A stretch of 64,000 nt of DNA from Pinirhizobacter sp036499745. Lineage in GTDB: Bacteria > Pseudomonadota > Gammaproteobacteria > Xanthomonadales > Rhodanobacteraceae. Below are positions 25,723 through 33,072 of this stretch, one piece after another. The stretch spans positions 77,138 through 141,137 of the forward strand of contig NZ_DASYDG010000019.1 in NCBI RefSeq assembly GCF_036499745.1. Reading direction: 5' to 3'. The notes beneath the pieces are model-generated. The model did not search any database. It was not told the DNA's origin and saw nothing but the letters and a program-made list of their open reading frames with translations. A program made the translations under genes and the position numbers. The number at the start of each line of letters is the position of its first letter. Position 1 is the stretch's first letter.

Positions 25723-25992
25723 TCAAGCGTTCGTGACGATGATCGCTACGATAAAACACAGCGCCCAAATCGCACCGATAGAGATGACCATACTGCTGCG
25801 GAGCTGAAGCCCTTGACGAGTCAGGACACGATCAATGAAGAGAGCCGCCAAAGGATTTCCCAACGTAAGCTTTTCGTACTCCATGGTGCCCTTTTCTGCA
25901 TATCGCTTTCCCCCCAAGAGGAATCGCGTAAAAAAAAGAGATATGCATAAGAACGTTAATAAAACGGATCCAAGGAAAAAATAAATGATCAT
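25723..25992 (-). CDS. Small two-helix membrane protein, probable immunity protein of a lost tip
   Basis: The protein has 89 residues with an N-terminal membrane helix (FFLGSVLLTFLCISLFF), a charged middle (GGKRYAEKGTMEYEKL) and a C-terminal membrane helix (ISIGAIWALCFIVAIIV). It starts 45 bases after the stop of the toxin-tail remnant at 26038-26262, in the same direction. The base composition is AT-rich compared with core genes. Small membrane proteins in this position are typical immunity proteins of Rhs or contact-dependent toxins; the target is unknown. Confidence 0.6.
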   Translation of the reverse strand: MIIYFFLGSVLLTFLCISLFFTRFLLGGKRYAEKGTMEYEKLTLGNPLAALFIDRVLTRQGLQLRSSMVISIGAIWALCFIVAIIVTNA

Positions 25993-26037
25993 TATCTATA
26001 CCACTGTCTTGTAGGCCTAAACAGCGACGGCCGTTTA

Positions 26038-26262
26038 CTAAGGCTGGGGCTGCTGAGCCGCTCCAATTGCGGCTGCTCGATTCAGGGACTGCCATACCAT
26101 TGACTTGACATCTGACACACCAAAGGTCTGGGTCTTAGTTGTTGAAAAGGATCCGGCGCCTGGAAGGCCAACGGCAGACCAGCCGGCCGTCCATGACTTC
26201 TTCCCATCAGGACTCGATGCACGCGTGGCGGGGATTAGACCTGCCGTGGGCCTACTTGTCTG
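26038..26262 (-). pseudogene. Toxin-tip tail remnant without start
   Basis: The frame is open from just after a TGA at 26263-26265 to a TAG at 26038. It reads GLIPATRASSPDGKKSWTAG, then SFSTTKTQTFGVSDVKSMVW and NRAAAIGAAQQPQP. The composition is protein-like but there is no start codon and no recognisable fold. It is the most upstream of the minus-strand tails and is followed by the small membrane gene at 25723-25992. Confidence 0.45.
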
Positions 26263-26526
26263 TCATCCTGTCAGGGGGAAGTTTTCTCAAATGTGTGGTC
26301 ATCCCCGCAGATAGGTTGTCGCTGCACAGCGCGCTATTCCGAGAGCAGTGACAAGAACCAGCCCGGAGGTTCTCAACGCATATCAGCCGCTCGCCGTTCT
26401 TCATCGACATCGTGCCATCGGCAGATCGGTGGCTGCGACAAGTTGAGCATCGTTGGATGTTCGTGCCGGTGGAACTTTAAGACCATTCGCATAGACTCTT
26501 CGCGCGATAACCGGGATCATTCACGG

Positions 26527-26665
26527 GTTGCCGGGGTACTGGCAACCGGGTATCGAAACCCGAACGAAGTCGGGCCCCGCAGCATCGTCTGCGGGGCTCG
26601 GGTTTTCCGTCTTGCGGCGGGCGACCAGGCGGGCGCAAGCCCGGCCGTCTTCGTTCGGTTTCGAT
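26527..26665. repeat. Multi-hairpin intergenic element
   Basis: Four nested or adjacent stems are visible. They are GGTTGCC/GGCAACC (26527-26547), a long imperfect pair 26552-26575 with 26639-26665 (ATCGAAACCCGAACGAAG against CTTCGTTCGGTTTCGAT), a perfect 9-base stem GCCCCGCAG/CTGCGGGGC (26574-26597) and CTTGCG/CGCAAG (26611-26639). The whole would fold into a branched structure. Decayed mobile element or structured repeat are both possible. Confidence 0.6.
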
Positions 26666-26718
26666 CCTGGCTCGCCCGCCACCCCACCCATAAGCGGGTT
26701 TAAAGCCTACGAGCCATG

Positions 26719-26820
26719 GGGCGAATGGACACGCTCGGCACGCGTAAGTAGCTTGGGTCAATGATCGCCTGGCGACGTTGGCTCCAGCGAGGGTGCAACG
26801 CCTGGTTTGTTCATTCGCCC
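26719..26820. repeat. Inverted repeat GGGCGAATG / CATTCGCCC
   Basis: The 9-base arms at 26719-26727 and 26812-26820 enclose about 84 bases. A further hairpin of the type GCAAGCGAGC/GCTTGCTTGC follows at about 26838-26860. It lies in the hairpin-rich gap and may belong to the same element as the preceding repeat. Confidence 0.4.
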
Positions 26821-27042
26821 GATCCGTTCTGGCTCCCGCAAGCGAGCACGGTTGCTTGCTCACGCCGCCGAAACCTAGTTCATCGTCATCGCGTCTTCTG
26901 GCCGCATAAGTCGCACGCAAATTCCATTGGGCGTGCGGGCTTCAACGAATTGCTGGCTCTTCATGGTTGGAGGGCCTTCAGCTCCAGCAAGCACGCCACA
27001 TCGATGTCGCTCTACGTGCAAGTAACCGGCACGTGCCATGCA

Positions 27043-27193
27043 CCTTCGCCGGCTGCCCCTCAGCGTGACATCTGGAGCCCCACCCGGCCGTGCGGTCCCG
27101 GCGGGGCGAAGCCATAAGACACTAGCCGCGCAGCGGCTCTCCCTCCCCGTCGGGACGGCGAAGCCCGTCGCGCTGAGGGGCAGCCGGCGAAGG
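27043..27193. repeat. Self-complementary dispersed element, copy 2 (23-base perfect terminal inverted repeats)
   Basis: The outer arms 27043-27065 and 27171-27193 are perfectly complementary. Inside are the stem CCCCGTCGGGAC/GTCCCGGCGGGG (11 of 12) and the hairpin AGCCGCGCAGCGGCT. Read on the minus strand it aligns with copy 1 at 22612, sharing CGGCTTCGCCGTC-, GAGAGCCGCT-, ATGGCTTCGCC- and GGACCGCAC-type blocks. The arms differ in sequence from copy 1 but pair perfectly within this copy. It lacks the roughly 90 bases that copy 1 has before its right arm. Confidence 0.8.
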
Positions 27194-27270
27194 CGCATCG
27201 CGACGTGTCAACACATCGCTGCACAATGCGATGGCGTCAGCCGAGCCGTCGTACTTACCTCAGCCGTCAA

Positions 27271-27873
27271 TCAACTCGCCGCACCAACCGCCACGAACCT
27301 CATCGCCACGGCGTTCATGCAGTACCGCAGGCCAGTCGGGCGTGGGCCGTCGTCGAACACGTGGCCCAGGTGCGCATCGCAGCGGGCGCACGATATGGCG
27401 GTGCGCTCTTCGAACAGGCTGGTGTCGCTGCTTTGCACGACGTTCCGTTTGGAGATGGGTTGCCAGAAGCTGGGCCAGCCGGTGCCTGAATCGAACTTGG
27501 TGGCGGAGTCGTACAGTGCCGTGTCGCAACAGATGCAGCGGTACAAGCCATTGTCGTGGCGGTCCCAGCCTGGGCCGGTGTAAGGCCGTTCGGTGCCTTC
27601 GTGGCGCGTGACTTCCCAGGAGAGCGGCGAGAGCTTCGCTTTCCAGGCTTCGTCGGTCATCACCACCTTCGGCTCCACGCAGGTGCCGAGGGGTTTCTTG
27701 TCCGGGCCGAAGCAGTCCAGGGTGACGTTGGCCGGCTTGCCGCTGGGCGGGGCGCCTGACGGCGCCGGGGCGGGCGACAGGGCGTCGGCCAGGAGGCGGC
27801 CGACGGGCAGGGCGGCCAAGGCGGTGAAGGCGGCAGCGGCGCCGAGGAAGCGGCGGCGGGGGTTGGATGGCAT
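27271..27873 (-). CDS. msrB: Exported peptide-methionine (R)-S-oxide reductase MsrB
   Basis: The protein has 200 residues. A twin-arginine-like N-terminus (PRRRFLGAAAAF) suggests Tat or Sec export. About 40 residues later a complete MsrB domain follows: YRCICCDTALYDS and SCARCDAHLGHVF give the two zinc CxxC pairs, and FDSGTGWPSFW and the catalytic Cys in LRYCMN are present. It reduces methionine-R-sulfoxide in proteins, here in the periplasm. It is divergent from the PIN gene, 84 bases away. Confidence 0.95.
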   Translation of the reverse strand: MPSNPRRRFLGAAAAFTALAALPVGRLLADALSPAPAPSGAPPSGKPANVTLDCFGPDKKPLGTCVEPKVVMTDEAWKAKLSPLSWEVTRHEGTERPYTGPGWDRHDNGLYRCICCDTALYDSATKFDSGTGWPSFWQPISKRNVVQSSDTSLFEERTAISCARCDAHLGHVFDDGPRPTGLRYCMNAVAMRFVAVGAAS

Positions 27874-27957
27874 GGGTGTTCTCCATTGACTTACTCAAGA
27901 GACCGCCTGATCGGCAAAGCCATTGCGCAGCGACGTGCCTTCGTTCAGCCTGATGCC

Positions 27958-28386
27958 ATGAGCGCTCAAATATCCCCGTCGCGCGTGGTGCTTGATACCA
28001 ACGTCTGCCTGGATCTGTTCTTCTTTCGCGATCCGCGCTGCCAGGTTCTGGCCCAGGCGTTGGCCGAAGGCCGTGTGCAGGCTGTATCCCGGGCCGATTG
28101 CCATGCTGAGTGGCTGCGCGTGCTTACCTACCCGGATCTGCCGATCACCGACGCAGGGCGTCAGCAGGCGATGGCGGCCTACGATGGTCGCCTGTCGTTC
28201 CCCGCCCTGGAGGACAAAGCCGGCACAGCCTTGCCTCGCTGCCGCGATCCGGACGACCAGATGTTCCTGGAAGTAGCGCTGGCGGCGGGTGCGAGCGCAC
28301 TGGTGACCAAGGACAACGAACTGCTGCGGCTGGCTTCGCGCTGTCCATGGTTCGCCATCGTGCTGCCGGAAGCATGGCAACCCTAG
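27958..28386 (+). CDS. PIN-domain protein (COG1569 type, putative toxin-antitoxin toxin component)
   Basis: The protein has 142 residues from the ATG at 27958; the frame is open 24 codons further up. The PIN fold starts with SRVVLDTNVCLDLFF (first acidic residue). ADCHAEWLRVL carries the next acidic Glu, and CRDPDDQMFLEVALAAGA with LVTKDNELL carries the last ones. This family is annotated as a toxin component, but no antitoxin gene is adjacent, so a stand-alone nuclease is equally possible. Confidence 0.88.
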   Translation: MSAQISPSRVVLDTNVCLDLFFFRDPRCQVLAQALAEGRVQAVSRADCHAEWLRVLTYPDLPITDAGRQQAMAAYDGRLSFPALEDKAGTALPRCRDPDDQMFLEVALAAGASALVTKDNELLRLASRCPWFAIVLPEAWQP

Positions 28387-28486
28387 GGGACTTTCGACCG
28401 GGTCAAATCCGGGGAAAAAGCCTTTGGCATCAATTTTGTATGGCTAGCGAAACATTGTCGTAACGCAGCGCGCGCGAGGAGGGCGG

Positions 28487-29956
28487 ATGCGGGACTACCT
28501 GATCGTCTTTGCCGTGCTGGTGCTTCATGCTGTTTCCGTGCGCGTGGCGCCGGAGATCGGCATGGCCCTGTCGTACTTCTTTTTTGGAGCCTTCGGCGTG
28601 GCCGCGGGTGTCGCTGCCGTGCACCGTGGCCTGACCTCAGGGCGGCGGGTGGATGCGCGTTGGCTGGCGATGGCCCTGACCATGGCGTTGTGGCTGTGCG
28701 GCGTGGCGTTGTCGGCCCGGCAAAGCTATGTGCTGGACAACGCCAACCCCGCGCCCGGCGACAGCATGTTCTTCTACATCATCTACGTGGTGCCGGCGCT
28801 GGTGGCGCTGTCATCCTCGCCGGTGGCCGCGCGCAAGCGATGGGCGCTGGGCATCGACCTGGTACTGGCCAGCATGCTGGCGACCCTGTTCTATGTACGG
28901 GTGTTTACCCTGGTGACGATGGAAGGTGCGGCGGGCCGGCCGGAGGCTGAGGCCATCGCCGCCATGCTGGATTTTGAGAATATCTTCCTGGCCGTGATCG
29001 CCATCGTGCGTTTGCTCGCTTCCGAGCGTCAGCGCGAAGCGTCGTTCTATCGCGCCGCCTCGATATTCTTCGTCAGCTACACGGTTGTCGTGGGTTACTA
29101 CAACCATTTCGTTGCGCTGGGCGATTACCCCGATTTTGGATCGTCGTGGGACATCTTGCTCGATATCCCCTTTGCGGCTTGGCTACTGGCGGCCCGGCGC
29201 GGGGAAGGCCATGGCCGCGTTCGCTGGCGGCCGCCGGTGTTCCTGGTGCGCTTCGTGCAAAGCGGTAGCCCGGTTTTCATGGCCATGAGCGTGCTTGCGC
29301 TGGGACTGATGGTGATGCGTCATCACCCGGGGCTGGGCGTAGCCGCCTGCGCCGCCGCGGTACTGGGCATAGGCCTGCGCAGCACGCTGACCCAGGTGAG
29401 CCTGGTGGAAGTGGAATCGCGCCTGACCGCGCGGCAGGCCACCCTGGAGGGCCTGGCCTACCGTGACGGCCTTACCGAGCTTGCCAATCGCCGCGCGCTG
29501 GACGCCACCTTGCTCACCGAATGGCATCGCACCGTCGAGCGCAATGAACCGGTTGCCCTGCTGATGATCGATATCGATTTCTTCAAGCAGTTCAATGACC
29601 GCTATGGGCACGTGGAAGGCGACGAGTGCCTGCGCCGTGTCGCATCGGCCCTCGCCGGACGCATCGGCCGTGGCGAGGATTTCCTGGCCCGTTATGGCGG
29701 CGAGGAATTCGCACTCGTCGCACCATCAACCACCCTGGCCGGGGCCCATCAGCTGGCGCACGCATTGCGCGAAGCCGTGCAATCGATGGGCATTCGAAAT
29801 GAAGGAAGCCCTTACGGCATGGTCACCGTAAGCATCGGCGTGGCCGTGGGCGTGGAGTCGCCCGAGGCGGGGCCGTTGAGCCTGCTTCAGGCGGCGGACA
29901 ACGCGCTGTACCGCGCCAAGGCCAGCGGCCGCAACGCGGTGGCCAGCGCCGCCTAG
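28487..29956 (+). CDS. Membrane-bound diguanylate cyclase (GGDEF)
   Basis: The protein has 489 residues. The N-terminal 310 residues form about eight to nine membrane helices of an unnamed sensor region. A short coiled linker (VEVESRLTARQATLEGLAY) joins them to the GGDEF domain. The active site is GGEEF at residues 404-408. An RxxD inhibitory site (RGED, 395-398) sits exactly five residues before it, so product inhibition by c-di-GMP is expected. The start is backed by AGGAGG. It probably makes c-di-GMP in response to a membrane signal. Confidence 0.94.
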   Translation: MRDYLIVFAVLVLHAVSVRVAPEIGMALSYFFFGAFGVAAGVAAVHRGLTSGRRVDARWLAMALTMALWLCGVALSARQSYVLDNANPAPGDSMFFYIIYVVPALVALSSSPVAARKRWALGIDLVLASMLATLFYVRVFTLVTMEGAAGRPEAEAIAAMLDFENIFLAVIAIVRLLASERQREASFYRAASIFFVSYTVVVGYYNHFVALGDYPDFGSSWDILLDIPFAAWLLAARRGEGHGRVRWRPPVFLVRFVQSGSPVFMAMSVLALGLMVMRHHPGLGVAACAAAVLGIGLRSTLTQVSLVEVESRLTARQATLEGLAYRDGLTELANRRALDATLLTEWHRTVERNEPVALLMIDIDFFKQFNDRYGHVEGDECLRRVASALAGRIGRGEDFLARYGGEEFALVAPSTTLAGAHQLAHALREAVQSMGIRNEGSPYGMVTVSIGVAVGVESPEAGPLSLLQAADNALYRAKASGRNAVASAA

Positions 29957-30675
29957 CCCGCCTGCATCCGCGCGCGTTCTTCCAGGGTGCGCACGGCGCC
30001 GGGAATACCCGTGGCGTCGGCGACTTCCACCATCCGGCCGGCATCGCCGATGGAAGCATCCGCTTCGTGTGCCCAGGTGACGTGGTAGGGCATGTATACG
30101 CCCCAGCCACCGAGCGCCACCACCGGTGCGATGTCCGAGCGCAGGGAATTTCCGACCATGGCGAAACGCCCAGGCGGGAGGTTGAACTCGCCCAGCACAC
30201 GCGCGTAGGCGCGGTTATCCTTCTCTGAGACGATCTCGATGCGATGGAAGAGGTCGGCGAGCTTCGAGTGGGCCACCTTATGTTCCTGGTGGAAGAGATC
30301 GCCCTTGGTGATCAGCACAATGCGATGGCCCTGCGCAACGGCCTCCACCGCCTGGCGGATACCTGGAAGCAGTTCCACCGGATGGTCCAGGACATCCTTG
30401 CCCAGTGCCACGATGCGGTGGATGTCGCGTGCGCTGATGCGCTCGCCGGTGACCTGCACGGCGGCCTCGATCATCGACAGCGTCATGCCCTTCGCGCCAT
30501 AGCCGAAGCGCGCCATGTTGGCTTGTTCGATGGCCAGCAGACGCTCGTGCAGGCGAAGATCCGTGAGGTCCACATACTCGCCCACGATGGCCTCGAACGC
30601 GCCACTGGCGATCTCGAAGTATTCCTGGCTGCGCCACAAGGTGTCGTCGCCGTCGAAACCGACCAGTTCAATCAT
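29953..30675 (-). CDS. HAD-family hydrolase
   Basis: The protein has 240 residues. Motif I is FDGDDTLW, motif II is VLITKGD, and the motif III/IV region is IVSEKDNRAYARVL followed by MVGNSLRSDIAPVVALGG. A helical cap domain lies between motifs I and II. This is a phosphatase-type HAD enzyme of the YjjG/phosphoglycolate-like group; the substrate is unknown. Its end overlaps the end of the diguanylate cyclase gene by 4 bases. Confidence 0.92.
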   Translation of the reverse strand: MIELVGFDGDDTLWRSQEYFEIASGAFEAIVGEYVDLTDLRLHERLLAIEQANMARFGYGAKGMTLSMIEAAVQVTGERISARDIHRIVALGKDVLDHPVELLPGIRQAVEAVAQGHRIVLITKGDLFHQEHKVAHSKLADLFHRIEIVSEKDNRAYARVLGEFNLPPGRFAMVGNSLRSDIAPVVALGGWGVYMPYHVTWAHEADASIGDAGRMVEVADATGIPGAVRTLEERARMQAG

Positions 30676-30736
30676 TTCTTACCTTCCTTCCACCAGCCGG
30701 GCGTTACGATACTCCTCCGCCCTGGCCGGAGCTTTG

Positions 30737-30928
30737 ATGATGCTCACCCCTGTCGACGTGCATTGCCCCTACTGCGGCGAACCGCTGGAATTGCTGGTCG
30801 ATGCCAGTGAGGACGGCCAACATTACATCGAGGACTGCCAGGTCTGCTGCCGTCCGATCAACGTCACCGTCACCGTGGATGGCGAGGGCGACATCGGGGT
30901 GGATGTGCGCAGCGAGAACGAGGGCTAG
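30737..30928 (+). CDS. Small CPXCG-motif cysteine-rich protein
   Basis: The protein has 63 residues. CPYCGE near the start and CQVCCRP later form a probable zinc ribbon, and the tail is acidic. Proteins of this CPXCG family are widespread in gammaproteobacteria and have no assigned role. Two ATG codons in tandem (30737 and 30740) can serve as start. It converges with the dehydrogenase gene, ending 1-4 bases from it. Confidence 0.9.
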   Translation: MMLTPVDVHCPYCGEPLELLVDASEDGQHYIEDCQVCCRPINVTVTVDGEGDIGVDVRSENEG

Positions 30929-31803
30929 GTTTTCTTTCCGGCGCGCCGCAGCGCGGTCCTGCCCAGCACGGCCAGGTCGCTCTCGCCATCACCCACCGCC
31001 ACGGTTTCAAGCAATGCATCGTGCACCACGCTTGCCAACGGCATGGGCACCTTGGCGGCGCCCGCCGCAGCCAGCGCCAGGCGCAGGTCTTTGTGTGCCA
31101 GCCGCGCGGAGAACGCCGCCGGCGTATAGGATGCCTTGGCGATGCGGTCACCGTAGCCTTCGTACACGGGACCCGGGAACACGGTGCCTGTGATCAGTTC
31201 GATGAATGCCGCCGGTTCCAGTCCATGTGCGCCAGCGAGCGCGGACGCTTCGGCGGTGGCTTCGATGGCGGCGCCCAGCATGAAATTCACCGCCAGCTTG
31301 ACCGCATTTGCACGCGAGGGCACGTCGCCCAGGTGCCAGGTCTTCTGGCCGATGGCATCGAGCAGGGGTTGCACATGGGCAAGCGTCTTCGCATTGCCGC
31401 CGATAAGAATATTGAGCTTGCCGGCGGCGGCGACGTCGGGACGGCCCAGTACCGGCGCTGCGAGGTAAGCCACGCCTTGTGCCTGGTGCGCCCGGGCCAT
31501 CTCATCGGCCAATGCCACCGACACCGTGGCCATGTTGATATGGACCAGGCCGTCCGATGCCTGCGCCAGGGCACCGGACGCGACGATGGCTTCGCGCACC
31601 GCGTCGTCGTCGGCCAGCATCGAGAAAACAGCGTCGCCGGCGAAGGCGGCCGCGGCGGAGCTGACCACCGTGGCGCCGGCACGGCCTGCCTCCTGTGCAG
31701 GTCCCGGCGATCGATTCCATACGCGCACCGTGTGGCCGGCCTTCACCAGGTTGGCCACGATCGCCTGGCCCATGTTGCCCAGGCCGATGAATCCGACGTC
31801 CAT
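30925..31803 (-). CDS. NAD(P)-dependent beta-hydroxyacid dehydrogenase family protein
   Basis: The protein has 292 residues from the ATG at 31803, which has a GGAGAA ribosome site; a GTG lies one codon earlier. The Rossmann motif GFIGLGNMGQAI opens the protein, AAPVLGRPDVAAAGKL is the substrate loop, and the catalytic Lys lies in NAVKLAVNFMLG. This is the 3-hydroxyisobutyrate dehydrogenase / glyoxylate-succinic semialdehyde reductase group. The residues after the second strand (WNRSPG) favour NADPH. The exact substrate is unknown. Confidence 0.92.
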   Translation of the reverse strand: MDVGFIGLGNMGQAIVANLVKAGHTVRVWNRSPGPAQEAGRAGATVVSSAAAAFAGDAVFSMLADDDAVREAIVASGALAQASDGLVHINMATVSVALADEMARAHQAQGVAYLAAPVLGRPDVAAAGKLNILIGGNAKTLAHVQPLLDAIGQKTWHLGDVPSRANAVKLAVNFMLGAAIEATAEASALAGAHGLEPAAFIELITGTVFPGPVYEGYGDRIAKASYTPAAFSARLAHKDLRLALAAAGAAKVPMPLASVVHDALLETVAVGDGESDLAVLGRTALRRAGKKT

Positions 31804-31941
31804 CACGATTCTCCTTCAAGGAAATAACAATCCATGCATCATGCGCCGCCGGGCGTAGCGGCGGCGTATGGGCAAGTTCCTTCGGTATCGATGGGCTACC
31901 ATCGCATCGTCCACGCATACACCCACGGAGCTTCAAGGAAC

Positions 31942-32316
31942 ATGTTCGATCACGATTGGCTCGGTTACGGCATCGTCGGGGCACTGGAAATCGGCGCCAT
32001 TGCGTTTCTCGTCGGCTTCGTGCTGTATGGGGTGCTGCAGGCGATCAAGCGCAACGCCAATCACGGTGTGTTAATGGGCTGGTCGTGGCTAGTGTCCACC
32101 GCGCTGGTGGGCGCGGTGGACTTCAAGGACATCTTCTACTTCAATTTCTCCAGGTTCCAGTCGATCCAGCTGTTGCGCCTGCAACTGGCCGAAGTACACG
32201 ATCCCGACGCCATCGGGCTACGCTGTTTTTTTGTGATGTTGGGTGCGATCGTGGGAGTCGGGCTGGCGTGGCTGATCTTCAGCGTGGCTTTTTGGCGTCG
32301 CCGAGGCGATGGCTGA
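31942..32316 (+). CDS. Small integral membrane protein, unrecognised
   Basis: The predicted protein has 124 residues and about three membrane helices: the first after FDHDWLGYGIVG, the second around MGWSWLVSTALVGAV, and the last at FFVMLGAIVGVGLAWLIF. The ATG at 31942 has an AAGGAA ribosome site directly upstream, which decides against longer starts in the same frame. I do not recognise a family. The 3' end overlaps the converging esterase gene by 38 bases. Confidence 0.7.
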   Translation: MFDHDWLGYGIVGALEIGAIAFLVGFVLYGVLQAIKRNANHGVLMGWSWLVSTALVGAVDFKDIFYFNFSRFQSIQLLRLQLAEVHDPDAIGLRCFFVMLGAIVGVGLAWLIFSVAFWRRRGDG

Positions 32317-33061
32317 ACATCCACGGCCATAGGTCCGGTTCGTCGTAGGCCGGTACCCATGACCCATGTCCTACGCCGGGGTATTCGGTGTACCGGACTT
32401 CATGATGGATATTTTCAAGCGCCTGGTGCATCTGGCGCGATTGCTCCACTGGCACCGAGCCGTCGGCCGAACCGTGGAAAATCCATACCGGCGTAGGGCC
32501 CATATGCGAGGCCACCCAGGCGAAGGCGTCAGCATTTTCGCGCCGGTCGTAGACCTGCAGGAGGGCATCGACGTTCTGCGGTTGGATACCACCGCAGATC
32601 ACCGCCGCCGCGGCGAACGTGGATGGGTATTGCACCAGGAATTCCCAGGCACCGTAGCCGCCCATCGACAGGCCCGTCAGGTAGATCCGCTTGCGGTCTC
32701 CGTCGACGGCCTTGATGGTGTCTTCCAGCGCTTTCATGGCGGCATCAGCGGTGTCGCCACGCCAAAGCGTGTGTTCCGGCGCCTGCGGGATCACCACTAC
32801 GCCTTCGAAGCCCGGATGCCTGGCCAGCCAAGGCGGCAGGCCCTGGCTCATCTGTTTCTGGTTGTCGTTGCCGCGCTCGCCTGAGCCGTGCAGGAACAGC
32901 ACCACCGGCGGGTGCGCCGCGGTTTTGTGATCGGGCGTGTATACCTGGTAAGGATAGCTGTGGCCGTTTACCGTGACCGTGTGCTGGCTGAAAGCCGCAT
33001 GCGCAGGGGTCGTGGCAAGGCCAAGCACACAAGCCAGTGCAGCCATCGTGGGGGTATGCAT
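32279..33061 (-). CDS. Secreted alpha/beta-hydrolase (esterase, LpqC/PHB-depolymerase-like)
   Basis: The protein has 260 residues. The ATG at 33061 is chosen because GAAGGTG sits 8 bases upstream; the only longer start is a TTG. A signal peptide ends at AHA. The hydrolase core shows PVVLFLHGSGERG (oxyanion region), the nucleophile elbow GLSMGGYG, an Asp in HGSADGSVPVEQS and the catalytic His in YPGVGHGSW. The substrate is unknown. It is the last gene of a four-gene minus-strand run beginning at 36494. Confidence 0.9.
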   Translation of the reverse strand: MHTPTMAALACVLGLATTPAHAAFSQHTVTVNGHSYPYQVYTPDHKTAAHPPVVLFLHGSGERGNDNQKQMSQGLPPWLARHPGFEGVVVIPQAPEHTLWRGDTADAAMKALEDTIKAVDGDRKRIYLTGLSMGGYGAWEFLVQYPSTFAAAAVICGGIQPQNVDALLQVYDRRENADAFAWVASHMGPTPVWIFHGSADGSVPVEQSRQMHQALENIHHEVRYTEYPGVGHGSWVPAYDEPDLWPWMFSHRLGDAKKPR

Positions 33062-33072
33062 GGTCGACACCT

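Larger units (their letters stand above)
26263..27270. other. About 1 kb without a convincing gene, rich in hairpins
   Basis: No open frame here looks real. From 26352 to 26480 (plus) there is a startless frame containing FFIDIVPSADRWLRQVEHRW that may be a gene remnant. The rest holds at least three self-complementary elements, listed separately, between the Rhs remnants and msrB. Open frames on the minus strand through the repeats are Arg/Pro-rich and follow the repeat structure. Confidence 0.6.

Noticed and set aside
26477..26920. Open frame of 147 codons on the minus strand
   Set aside because: The product is Arg/Pro/Gly-rich and its sequence simply follows the hairpin repeats; no ribosome site and no fold-like pattern.
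26875..27198. Open frame of 107 codons on the minus strand across element copy 2
   Set aside because: It reads through both arms of the inverted repeat; composition is repeat-driven, not protein-like.
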